Below are positions 12,001-22,586 of a stretch of 64,000 bases of DNA, in pieces. The stretch is from assembly GCA_025716855.1 (NCBI GenBank), contig JAIXMQ010000009.1:588001-652000 (forward strand), given 5' to 3'. Position 1 is the first letter of the stretch. Each line of letters starts with the position of its first letter. The position numbers and the translations under genes are program-made. The notes under the pieces were generated by a model. The model worked only from the letters and a program-made list of their open reading frames with translations, did no database searches and was not told the DNA's origin. Source of the stretch: Pilaira anomala. Its lineage: Eukaryota; Mucoromycota; Mucoromycetes; Mucorales; Mucoraceae.

Positions 12001-13665
12001 ATACTTACCGAATAACATAGTTGCACGCTTGTATGTCAAGACCTTCTTCGGCTACGCTGGTTGCAATAATTAAATTTAATTGGCCCGTTCGAAACTTTTG
12101 AATAATATCATGCTGATCATTTAACTTCATCTGTACACTACCAGGCATATTATTGAGACCACCATGACCAACCAAGATATCACACCTGATCGTTTCTTTA
12201 AAGCGATCCATTGATTCAATTAAGATCTTGATAGCCTTTGCAGTATGTCTTCGTTCAACAAAGATAATTCCGTGAAACACATTCTGTTTATGAATTGTTG
12301 TCAAAGAATGGATCAAAGCTTGTATTTTCGGTGTAAATAAAAGCAGGTTATTTGTATCTGGATTAGGAGTGGGAGGAGTACATAAATCATACGCTTCTTT
12401 TATTGACTGGATATCATTTGGTTTGTATTTACGACGATAGACCATATTAGTGTTGTTGTCAGATGCACCGAGACCATTTGTATATGAATTTTTCAGGGTT
12501 TCTTTCCATAATGCATTTGAGCACCATGGACCTAAAGTATTGGAAATAAAGTTGATGATGGAAATACATTTATCAAATCCAGGCACAGTTTGGATTTTCT
12601 TTGTGATTAATGTTGTCAGGATGGTTGGATTGTATCTTAACTCAACGTAGCCTGAGCTTTGGTTGGGTAAATCGTCAATGACTCTCATACTGTAACGAAC
12701 AATTTCTTCTAATGGCTTGTTAATGGCGTTAGCTAATTCTTGGGTTTGAATTGCAGTATAGACTTTTGCATCTAGATTTTTTTCCAATTCACTAATAATG
12801 TTTATGTAATTTGTGAGTACAAATAAACTGAAACAATATATATATCATATAAAGCGAACATTTACTCGATACTTTTCTCTACATCAGCACGTCCCGCAGG
12901 CGATGCAGTCATACCAAATATCTTTGGACGAGGACCTTCCATAGGATGATAAAAGACATGCATTGTAAGGTTATAAGGATGTCCTTTTGTAGTATGATGG
13001 CATTCATCAAAGATTAAAAGATTTGCCTAAAGAAATAAGTTTTTAAAAATATACTGTAGAGTTCTTTCTTTCTTTCTTTTACTCTATCAAGTGAGAGAAA
13101 TCCTCTCTGTAATATATCTGGAAAGATTTGAGCAGTCATGATACAGACATCGACATTATCAAATATTTCAAGCCATTTACTCTTTGACCAAGTATCAACA
13201 TTCATTTCACCACAGAACTTTTGTATTCTTGCATCACAATTGGATTCCAATACATTAAATTGTTGAAAAACAAGCGGGACTCTTTCTACTAAAAAAAAAG
13301 TGATTTTTCTCTTTATATATATATAAATATATGCAGATTTAATATCCATGAAAGAGTAGAAAGAAAGAAAAGGATTATACCTTGTATCCAGGTACAGTAC
13401 GACATTTTTCGTCCTCTATCAATTGCATATGTTTAACCAACATGACCGAAACCAAAGTCTTTCCGGCACCTGTATCTAAAACAGCAATAATATTTTCGGA
13501 TTCAGCTTTCTTTAATATTTCGTACTGATACTCTCTAGGAGTCATGGGCTCATTAGGTTTACTGTTGCCAGCCCACTTTTTACTCGTCGCTTTATTCTTA
13601 TTTATTTCTTCAATTTTTTCAATGGTAAAGTCTTTTAATTCGGGATCCAAGTATATTTTTGTCAT
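9030..13665 (-). CDS. Dicer-like ribonuclease III (RNAi)
   Basis: Cuts double-stranded RNA into small RNAs for RNA interference. Seven exons (minus): 13665-13381, 13310-13083, 13026-12866, 12791-12009, 11934-10439, 10331-9296, 9219-9030. All phases agree and give about 1392 aa. Domains in order: DExD/H helicase with LDTGAGKT (Lys69), IFDECHH (178-182) and GMTASP; helicase C with [15 protein letters not shown] and QSRGRARQ; Dicer-dimerisation fold (about 550-650); a weak PAZ-like region; RNase IIIa with RLEFLGDS (Asp985) and ADVIEST (1074/1077); RNase IIIb with RLEFLGDAV (1173/1177) and SDIIES (1266/1269); C-terminal dsRBD with [14 protein letters not shown]. All acidic catalytic residues of both RNase III domains are present, so it should be active. 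The first-intron acceptor (before 13310) was chosen to keep [13 protein letters not shown] in frame. Confidence 0.95.
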
Positions 13666-13833
13666 GTTGAATATGTAAAGAAAAAAAGAAAAACAGTTTG
13701 TTACTTAATTTTCGAAAAAAAAAAAAAAAACTCTTTTGAATATTTTAATTTTAATTTCAGATATTTGTACAACAACCAGTTGTACGTTTTTGGTTTATTT
13801 GAGGTAGGGTAAAGTGACATAATAATCGCGTAA

Positions 13834-13989
13834 ATGTCCAGCCTCGGAAAAGTTTTTGGATTGACAGAAGTGAGTGATATTTATACTTTAATAAATAATG
13901 CTCAACCTTTTGCATAGGTATCAAAGAAATTATGGCTTGTTATGTTTCTATTTAACGGGTCTTTTTGGCTATTGACGTTCACATTTTGA
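13834..13989 (+). CDS. Possible 35-aa single-pass membrane microprotein with one intron
   Basis: Two short exons, 13834-13869 and 13918-13989, flank a 48-nt GT..AG intron and join in frame to give 35 aa. It begins MSSLGKVFGLTE and has one hydrophobic stretch (LWLVMFLFNGSFWLLTF). It lies about 170 bp upstream of the Dicer start, in divergent orientation. No family is recognised. The intron fit is suggestive but could be chance in such a short frame. Confidence 0.3.
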
Positions 13990-14178
13990 TTTTTGTTTTC
14001 CAAAGTAGAAGTTTCCCAAGACGGTAAACAAGATATACATACATGATGTTTACATAATTAGTTAGTAAAAAAAATTGTACATAATACAATGTTTAAGTAT
14101 CCGTAACAACACAACTATTAATGATACTATTTTCTTTTGAGAAGACTACCAAGATAAGAACCATCAATCCAATCTCTC

Positions 14179-14268
14179 TCTACGATATCCGTATGGTTTT
14201 ATGTGCCATTACACGCAGATTAACAAGCCCGGACTGCTCGTAAATGATGAGGAGAGATAAAGGAGACA
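14179..14268 (+). repeat. Diverged direct repeat, unit 1
   Basis: About 90 bp sharing the order TACGATATCCGTATGG, GGTTTTATGTGC, CAGATTAA, GCTCGTAAA..ATGA and GGAGA.ATAAAG.AGACA with unit 2 at 14560-14648. The spacing of about 380 bp and the divergence point to an old duplication or the remains of a repeat family. Confidence 0.5.
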
Positions 14269-14347
14269 GAACCTATCAATATAGAATATACTCGCCAGAA
14301 AATAGAAATATTTCAAAGAGAGGCAGTTACCTTTCGAAAGCATATCC

Positions 14348-14381
<34 letters not shown>

Positions 14382-14559
14382 AAGAAAAGAGTATTAGAAT
14401 TAGAATTAGTTTAGAGGCAATAAGTAAATAAATAAAAAAGCTACTTATCATTATTTACTATCATATTAACAATAACAATGATGGCCATTCCCAGCAAAAG
14501 AACGAGTCAAGTTGCTAAAGATTCGCTAATCAGAAGACTGACGAGTACACCCAACTCCC

Positions 14560-14648
14560 CCTTCGATATTCGCATGGTTTTACGTGCTATTTCACCCAGA
14601 TTAAACTGTACGAGCCGCGCGTAAACAATGAAGGAGATAAAGAAGACA
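14560..14648 (+). repeat. Diverged direct repeat, unit 2
   Basis: Partner of the repeat at 14179-14268, recognisable by TTCGATATTCGCATGG, GGTTTTACGTGC, CAGATTAA and GCGCGTAAACAATGA. It lies just upstream of the Tc1/mariner pseudogene, but it was not shown to be its inverted terminal repeat. Confidence 0.5.
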
Positions 14649-15019
14649 AACATCCCAGCAAAACATACCATAAAAACTGTTCTGTCTTTTTGTTTTTAAA
14701 ATAATAAGCCTATAATTGCAGAAAAGAGAAGAAACTTGCCCCTATTTATTTATTTTGACAACTTTTTTTTTTTTTTTTTTACCTTTTGATTTTCAATGAA
14801 GCAAGTTCCTTCATGAAAAAAAAACCATTTTTTAACAAAAGAAATACAGAGAACCAAGTCCTGTTCTTTTTTACTTGCTTAACAAACGAACATCAACACC
14901 AGTAGCAACACCAGTAGAAACAATAATAGTATAAAATGTAACACCAAATTTTCTGACTACAAATATATCATTTCTAAATAAAAGAAACCCAGAAACTGGT
15001 ATTAAAAATTAAAATTCAT

Positions 15020-16048
15020 GCAAAGATAGATCGAATGATTAAAAAGCCTGAAGAACGTGGGTTGGTGGCCAAGGTTGCAAATGACCTAAATATCAATTAT
15101 AGCATTGCGTTAAGATGGTAGAATAGCTATAAAGAAACAGAGGGGATCCCATATAAAAAATCCGAAGAAAACAGTGGTTCTAAAAGTTCGTTCACTACTA
15201 AACATAATGAGTATCTACAGTGTCTATTGGATAATGATCCTCAGCTATGTATTTTCGGATGATATTATGAAAAGTTTGACTGGACAATTTGAAAGCTTCA
15301 CTATCTCAAAGTCGCAACTAAATAATCATTTACGTAATACAATGCTTATCACTATCAAGAAACCATTGTTTCAACCTGAAATAAGAAATTCACCAGAAAA
15401 CATGGAGACAAGATTTGAGTGGTTTATGAAATGGAAGGACTCTAATCTTGATTTTACAAAGAATTGTGTTTTCATTGATGAAGCCGGATTTCACATTATA
15501 ACATGAGAAATAATTGGGCAATATCAAAAAAGGGTAGCCCTGCTATAGTAAAACGACCAACAACTAGAGCGATAACACATACTATTATTGGTGCTATCCA
15601 TTCATTTAGTGTTGTTCATATTGTGATGAAAAAACCTCCACCAAGAAAAGAAAAACAATCTATTAGTAAAAAGAGAAAAGCTAATAGTGGAACAAAAAGA
15701 ATCGTAGCTGAGGCTGATGTAAAGGATCCAGAGTTTGAATATCCTACTGATAATAAACCAGTAGCAAAAGGCATGACTATTGCGCATTTTGTTAAATTCA
15801 TGAATGCGCTTCTTGATATGATGGAACTTGATGAAAATTTGAAGGGAAATTATATAGTAATGGATAACGCCTCAATTCATAAATACAAGCCAATGATGCG
15901 AAAAATCGAACTTAGAGATTATAAAGTGATGTACTTACCTCCGTACTCACCTGAATTGAATCCTATTGAACAGTTCTGGGGAGTGGAACTAAATCTGTTT
16001 CGTAGATCACTCCAATACAAACGTTTCAGAAGCAAGTATAATTTTTAG
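15020..16048 (+). pseudogene. Tc1/mariner-type DDE transposase, inactivated
   Basis: Remains of a cut-and-paste transposase (DDE_3-like). An N-terminal helix-turn-helix-like part (PEERGLVAKVANDLNINYSIALRW) is followed by an in-frame stop at about 15120, then KHNEYLQCLLDNDPQLC. A frame change near 15255 leads into SDDIMKSLTGQFESF. The catalytic core follows: VFIDEAGFH (first Asp), a TGA stop after HIIT at 15504-15506, then YIVMDNASIHK (second Asp) and LPPYSPELNPIEQFWG (third acidic position). At least two nonsense codons and one frameshift make it non-functional. Flanking TA target duplication and terminal repeats were not located. Confidence 0.8.
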
Positions 16049-16340
16049 GCCATTAGTAAACGGGTGTAATTATTGGGAACCTAATCCAAAGATAATAAGT
16101 CAATATTGGATTCCAGTGGTACAAAAATTTTCGGCCTCATATTTAAAATTAACTATTCTTTGATGCAATACAATACTAACCCTTAGAAGAGTTTTTTTTT
16201 TCAGAAAAAGATTCTTGTTTATTTGTTTTTCTCGAAACTATATAGACTATGAGAGTGTAGATGACGAGGAAGAAACTCCCTTAGAGCGTGAAGACCAAAG
16301 TCAATTCTTTTGAAAAAAAATTATTCTTTTATTCCTGAAA

Positions 16341-16369
16341 TCTATCGAGGGGGGGGGGGGGTCGATAGA
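16341..16369. repeat. G13 tract enclosed by a perfect 8-bp inverted repeat
   Basis: TCTATCGA (16341-16348), thirteen consecutive G, then TCGATAGA (16362-16369). It could form a hairpin with an all-G loop. No function is known. Confidence 0.7.
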
Positions 16370-16925
16370 ATTAAGCTGTATGTACAAGAATAAAAATTCC
16401 CTCAAATTGATAATTGAAACTTTTTTCCCCCGTTTTAAGTCCAGGTTTATTCGCCATGTTTTATTTTATTCGAGTTTTGTAAGTCATTAATTATGGCTGC
16501 AAAAAAAGTAAGGTAATAGAATGCTGGAAGTATCAGCCGAAATACCATTTGTTAGTGAAGATTACCCAGAATGTGGCGTCAGTTTCAGGAGATATTCATT
16601 TAATAATGCCATAGCGAAGATCATGTTCGTCATAAAAGATTAATCACAATAGTCAGCTTGAAGTGTAACAAATGTAATAATGCCTTTACAAAACATATTT
16701 TTTTTTTTGCTAGAAAAGGACTTGATCTTGGCCTCAAAAGAAAGAAGGTTTGCAAAAAGCACAATAATAGATAAAGCAACCAAAGCGAGACAATATGATT
16801 ATTAATTATGTAAACTGCCTTTCTCATATTTTTCTGCTTACCAAACGTATGATCTAAAAAAGCCTAAAGGCAATGACCAATAACGTGATAAAAACAAAAT
16901 GATAAAAAACATTAGGCTTTACTGA

Positions 16926-17009
16926 GGGCCTAGGGTATTACACGCACCTAGTATCAGACATAACGGGTCCAGCCTAACGGCCTTCAAGCCTCACGCAATG
17001 CTGAATTCC
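16926..17009 (+). repeat. 84-bp GC-richer direct repeat, unit 1
   Basis: Shares GGGTATTAC.CGCACCT, ACATAACGGGTCCAGCCT, ACGGCCTTC.AGCCTCACGC and ATGCTG.ATTCC with unit 2. It is markedly GC-richer than its surroundings. No coding frame is common to both. Confidence 0.7.
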
Positions 17010-17072
17010 AAAGTAATCACTAATTGGAGCCAAAACCTTCAACTCAAATAGCCTCCAGTCACATCAGATAAA

Positions 17073-17156
17073 GGGCCAAGGGTATTACGCGCACCTTGTA
17101 CCAAACATAACGGGTCCAGCCTCACGGCCTTCGAGCCTCACGCTATGCTGGATTCC
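17073..17156 (+). repeat. 84-bp GC-richer direct repeat, unit 2
   Basis: Second copy, 147 bp downstream of the first. It begins GGGCCAAGGGTATTACGCGC and ends ATGCTGGATTCC. About 85-90 % of positions agree by eye. It may belong to a dispersed repeat family. Confidence 0.7.
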
Positions 17157-17728
17157 TCTATTTGAACTAACTGCTATGTGAATTGTCAGAGAAAAAAGAA
17201 AAAAGTTTTAGTGGTTTAAACGTGGTATAATCACCAGTATTTTATCTTTCGTCATCATTATAGATTTTTGAATACCGTCATCTTCAAAAAGATTTATTTC
17301 ATCACACATTTTTTAAGTGAAAAAAAGCCTACATGTCTGATCTATCAAAGGGGGGGTTTTTTTTTAAAAAAAAAACCCTTATCTTACTGCTATGATAATT
17401 AAAAAATAACCAACTCGTAGCAATAGAAACTTATATAGATGATCATAAGACTCCTTCTATGGCAGCCTTTGTCTTGGACCACCAAAGTCTTGTTTCCACA
17501 TATATTGGACAATTTGACTACTTGTTTTTTATGTGAGAATGACTTGTTTCTTATAGAAAAAAAAAAAATTGGTTTTTCGGAAGCTACACCGAATGAGTGA
17601 TGAAAAATGAGGTCCAAGTTTTTATCTTTCCCACGTTACAGCATGGAACACTCCAGACACTACTTAACTCAAGCTTTATCTTTCGTCAATTAATTTTTTT
17701 TTGAAAATAACTAAATACAAAAATTCAT

Positions 17729-17960
17729 AGAGCAGCAACAACCGATGTGTTTGACCTACCTATTTGGGCGAGAGAACACAAGTTTTGTGAAGCAAAGTTC
17801 CAAGAAATATTGGATATTTTCTTGCCAAAGATGGTGAATCATCCAGTGCAGCAGCAAAATCCAATCAAATCATAAGTGAAGATGGGACTCAATATGGAAG
17901 AAAGTTGGATGTGTTGACTTTAAGTGGGTACAAAATAATTCAAAATATGATATAATTTAG
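17729..17960 (+). pseudogene. Coding debris possibly related to the dispersed D..ExK family
   Basis: A frame of about 49 codons reads RAATTDVFDLPIWAREHKF and continues EAKFQEILDIFLPKMVN to a stop at about 17875. A second, shifted frame reads SEDGTQYGRKLDVLTLSG. The composition is protein-like, but there is no start and the frame breaks. The GRKLDVL piece resembles the RLDLVF segment of the relic at 30388, hence the tentative link. This is a weak call. Confidence 0.3.
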
Positions 17961-18174
17961 TTACACCCCCCAAATCCAATTCAATCACCGAGAAAATCTG
18001 TTAAAGTTGTATTCAACTCATCATCTTTGAGTCATTGGGGACTTGCGTTTTAAATTTTAGATAGATTTTAGCGGGAAAGTAAAAATAATAATACGATACG
18101 TATCTATTTAATATACTTTTTTTTTTTTTTATTTTTATTTTCTTTACTCTTCTTTTTTTCTTTATATTTATACT

Positions 18175-21100
18175 ATGTTGGTACTCCCTGGTACTTCAGC
18201 TCTTTCACAGTTCAAGAGCACAAGTGTTTTAAAATCTATTCAAAAGACTGTACCATTAGCTGTATCCGTTTCAGCCGTTCATGTTCACTTTGTTCAACCA
18301 CGTACAGGTCAAGAAGGTAGTTTAGCTGAAAACTTAGAATCCGGCAAGATTTTACGTCAGTTACTTTCTTATGGTTATAATCCTATCGATATTGAGGAAA
18401 TTGAGGCTATTGTTTCATTCTTGAACACAAATCATCAAGCACCTAATGCTACTGTAGCACTTGTTGTTCCTCGCGCTGGTACTATCTCACCTTGGTCCTC
18501 CAAAGCAACTAATATCGCGCATCTTTGTAACCTCTATGATCGTGTTGAACGTATTGAACGCGGTATGGCATACCGTATTGTCAAGTCAGACGGTACTCAA
18601 TTAAGCAAGATCGAATTAGAATCTATTCAAGACTTGATTCATGATCGTATGACTCAAGTGGTGACAACTATGATTCCAGCCACGGAAACAATTTTCCATC
18701 ATGGTGTACCTGCTCCATTGACGGTGGTTGATTTATTAACACAATCGGTTTCAGGAGAACATGCACGCGAGAAATTAGTAGTGGCAAATAAGACGTTAGG
18801 TTTGGCACTTGCAAATGACGAGATTGATTATTTGGTTGATGCATTTGTTGGAGCGGATGGAGAAAGCGGGCTTCAAAGAAACCCTACGGATGTTGAACTC
18901 TTTATGTTTGCTCAAGTGAATTCAGAACATTGTCGTCACAAGATCTTTGGTGCTGATTGGACCATTGATGGTGAATTAAAGCCTCATTCACTTTTTGGCA
19001 TGATTCGAAATACCCACAAGTTACATCCTGATTCAACTCTTTCTGCTTATTCTGATAATGCTGCTGTATTGAAGGGGTTCAAGGCTACTCGATTCGCTCC
19101 TAATTCTGCTGAATCAAATACTTATGAACATTATGAAGAAGATGTACATTATCTCGCAAAGGTAAATATTATTATATAAATGTGTGTATGGGATGTGTGA
19201 TTTGACAGGGAAAATGTCAAAAAAAAAAGATAAGATCAAATTTTTTAACGCGGATTTTTTTTTTTTTTTTTTTTTTTTAAGGTTGAAACCCATAATCATC
19301 CTACTGCTGTATCACCTTTCCCTGGTGCCTCCACTGGATCTGGTGGAGAAATTCGTGATGAAGGAGCAGTTGGTCAAGGTTCTAAACCCAAGGCAGGTCT
19401 TGTTGGATTCACTACATCCAACTTATTGATTCCTGATAACGTTCAACCATGGGAAACCGATTTCGGTAAGCCAGGACATGTTGCGTCAGCATACGATATT
19501 ATGATGGAAGCACCTTTGGGAGGAGCAGCATTTAACAACGAATTCGGTCGACCTTGTTTAACTGGTTATTTCCGTACATTTGCCGAAACCGTACCTGTGA
19601 CTGACGATATGTCTGAAGTGCGTGGTTATCATAAGCCTATTATGATTGCAGGTGGTGTAGGTACCGTTCGTCCTTCTCATGTATTCAAGAAACCTATTGT
19701 TCCTGGAGCACACCTTGTTGTATTGGGTGGACCTGGTATGTTGATTGGTTTGGGTGGTGGTGCAGCTTCATCGATGGCCTCAGGACAATCAAGTGCAGAT
19801 TTAGATTTTGCTTCTGTTCAACGTGAGAACCCAGAGATGGAACGTCGTGCTCAACAAGTGATTGATGCTTGTACTGCGCTTGGAGAAGAGACACCAATTG
19901 AATCTATTCATGATGTTGGTGCTGGTGGTCTCTCTAATGCTTTACCTGAAATTGTACATGATAGTGATCTTGGTGCAGATATTGATTTACGTAAGGTCCC
20001 TTGTGATGATGCCTCTATGTCTCCTATGGCCATCTGGTGTAACGAGTCTCAAGAGCGTTATGTTTTAGCTATCTCTCCTTCCAAGATCACTCAATTTGAA
20101 TCTTTCTGTGCTCGTGAACGTTGTCCTTACGCTATTGTAGGTACAGCCACCGCCGAAAAGCGACTTATCGTACGTGATCCTCTCTTAAATAACGTGCCTA
20201 TTGATTTACCTATGCCTGTCTTATTTGGTAAACCACCCAAGATGTCTCGTCAAGCCGTGACCGAAAAACCTTTCAGAAGAGAATTCGATACGACTTTAGA
20301 ATCTTATTTACCGGGTCAACATAATGTCTTGACTGAAGCTGCTTCTCGTGTACTTCAATTACCTTCCGTTGCTTCCAAGTCCTTTTTAATTACGATTGGT
20401 GATCGATCGATTACGGCTATGGTAGCTCGTGATCAAATGGTGGGTCCTTGGCAAGTACCTGTTGCAGATGTTGCAGTCACTACATCTTCTTTAGGTCTTA
20501 ATATTATTACAGGTGAAGCGATGGCTATGGGAGAACGTACGCCTATTGCGTTATTATCTCAAGCCGCCTCTGCTCGTATGGCAGTCGGAGAATCCTTGAC
20601 TAATTTAGCAGCAGCTCATGTTGGAGATATTAAGGATGTGATTATGTCTGCAAACTGGATGTGTGCTGCGGATCATGATGGTGAAGGAGCAGGTCTTTAT
20701 GATGCAGTTCAAGCTGTTGGACTTGACTTGTGTCCCAAGTTAGGTATTGCCATCCCTGTCGGTAAGGATTCGATGTCGATGAAGATGAAGTGGGAAGAAA
20801 ATGGTCGTAAGAGTGAAGTGACGGCCCCCCTTTCTTTGATTATTACAGCATTCAGTACAGTCGTCAACACCCACAACACTTTCACACCTCAACTCTTGAA
20901 CAAGCCTAATACGGAACTTATCTTGATTGATTTGGCTATGGGTAAACAACGTTTAGGTGGATCTGCTATTGCCCAAGTGTTCAAGGAAATTGGTACAGAG
21001 GCACCTGATGTAGAAGATGCTGAGCTCTTGAAGGATTTCTTTAACGGTATGCAAAAGGCTAAACAAGTTGCAGGAGCTGAACCACTTATCTTGGCTTATC

Positions 21101-22371
21101 ATGATCGTTCAGATGGTGGATTATTTGCTACAGTGATTGAGATGTGTTTCGCAGGTCATGTAGGAGCAGAAGTTCAATTGGATACGATTACCAAGAACGG
21201 AGATGTTGTGTCAGCACTTTACAATGAAGAATTAGGAGCCGTTGTTCAAATTGAATCCGCACGTTATGAAGAATTTGTGAACTTGATGACCGAAGCCGGT
21301 ATTCCTACCAACTGTTTAAAGAAGATTGGTAATGTAGTTGAACACGATACCAAGGATACAATCAACTTCAGTTTAGGTACAGAGAGTGTGTATAGTGCTA
21401 ATCGTATTGATCTTTTCCGTGCTTGGAGCAAGACTTCTTACTTAATGCAATCAGCTCGTGACAATGCAGTTTGTGCTAAACAAGAGTATGATGCAGTCTT
21501 GGATGCTAGTGATCCCGGTCTTCAATATCAATTATCTTTTGAACCTACTGAACAACTTGCAGTGAATACACAGGGTAAGCGTCCCAAGGTTGCCATTCTT
21601 CGTGATCAAGGTGTGAATGGACAAATCGAGATGGCTTTCGCTTTCCATTTAGCTGGTTTTGAAAGTGTGGATGTTCATATGACGGATATTATTTCAGGAC
21701 AAGTCAGCTTAAAGGAATTTGTTGGTATTGCCGCTTGTGGTGGATTCTCATACGGTGATGTACTCGGAGCAGGTTCTGGTTGGGCTCGTACGATCTTATT
21801 AAACAGTCGTGCACGTACTGAATTCCAAGATTTCTTCCATCGTGAGAACACATTCTCGTTAGGTGTCTGTAACGGTTGTCAATTCTTGAGTCAATTAGCA
21901 GAATTAATTCCCGGTGCAGAGAACTGGCCTCGTTTCGCTCGTAATGAATCTGAACAATTTGAAGGTCGTACTACATTAGTCAAGATTGAGGCCAATACAG
22001 AAAGTATCTTCTTTAAGGATATGCAAGGATCTATCTTACCTATTGCAGTGGCCCATGGAGAAGGTAGAGCTACGTTCAAGAGCGAGGAAGAGATGCAACA
22101 ATTCCATATTCAAAACTTGGCAGCTACATCCTATGTAGATAACTATGGTAACATCACACAACAATACCCAGCTAATCCCAATGGATCTCCTCGTGGTATT
22201 GCAGCTATCACTACACCCAATGGTCGTGTCTTGAGTATGATGCCTCATCCTGAACGTGTTGTGTTAAAGGAAAGTAACTCTTGGTATCCTGCAGAACAAA
22301 ACTGGGGTCAAGTAGGTCCTTGGTTAAAGATGTTCCGTAATGCCCGTGAATGGGTTGCTGACAACTTTTAA
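18175..22371 (+). CDS. ADE6: Phosphoribosylformylglycinamidine synthase (FGAM synthase)
   Basis: Fourth step of de novo purine synthesis: FGAR + glutamine + ATP to FGAM, in the cytosol. Exons 18175-19161 and 19282-22371 (120-nt phase-0 intron with a long T tract) give 1358 aa, the normal size of the single-chain eukaryotic enzyme. The linker and first AIRS/PurM-like domain include [16 protein letters not shown] and, across the intron, [27 protein letters not shown] second AIRS-like half has [12 protein letters not shown] and HDRSDGGL. The C-terminal class-I glutamine amidotransferase has [21 protein letters not shown] (nucleophile about Cys1192) and MMPHPERV (His1318/Glu1320). All key residues are intact. 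The start is the first ATG after a pyrimidine-rich leader. Confidence 0.97.
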
Positions 22372-22586
22372 ATTAAATAACAAAACTATATATAATTCAT
22401 TTCTTCTTTTTTTTTACTGCTAACTTTGTATACACAAAAAATAAAAACATCTACTTCATTTTTTTTTAACCCAATCAAGTCTCATCCCTTTATTTGTTTT
22501 TTTTTTCGGGCCTATATCCATCCCCCCGCATTATAAAATTATGTCAAGTTTTTTTTTTCTTTTCTTTTCTTTTTTATTTCATTTCA

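Larger units (their letters stand above)
13990..14900. other. Repeat-bearing intergenic region
   Basis: No gene seen. It contains the two diverged direct repeats listed separately, a (GA)n microsatellite at about 14350-14378 and several A/T runs. Confidence 0.4.
16049..17728. other. Repeat- and relic-rich intergenic region
   Basis: No intact gene. A short coding-like frame at 16233-16313 (YESVDDEEETPLERED) and another at about 16520-16642 have normal amino-acid composition but no recognisable start or splice context, and may be gene debris. The region also holds the poly-G hairpin (16341-16369), the 84-bp duplicate (16926-17156) and a GGGT9..A10CCC palindrome at about 17350-17378. Confidence 0.4.

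Noticed and set aside
12450..12650. Plus-strand frame inside Dicer
   Set aside because: Antisense shadow of a well-supported exon.
14900..16200. Active Tc1/mariner transposon
   Set aside because: At least two stops and a frameshift in the transposase, and no terminal repeats with TA found.
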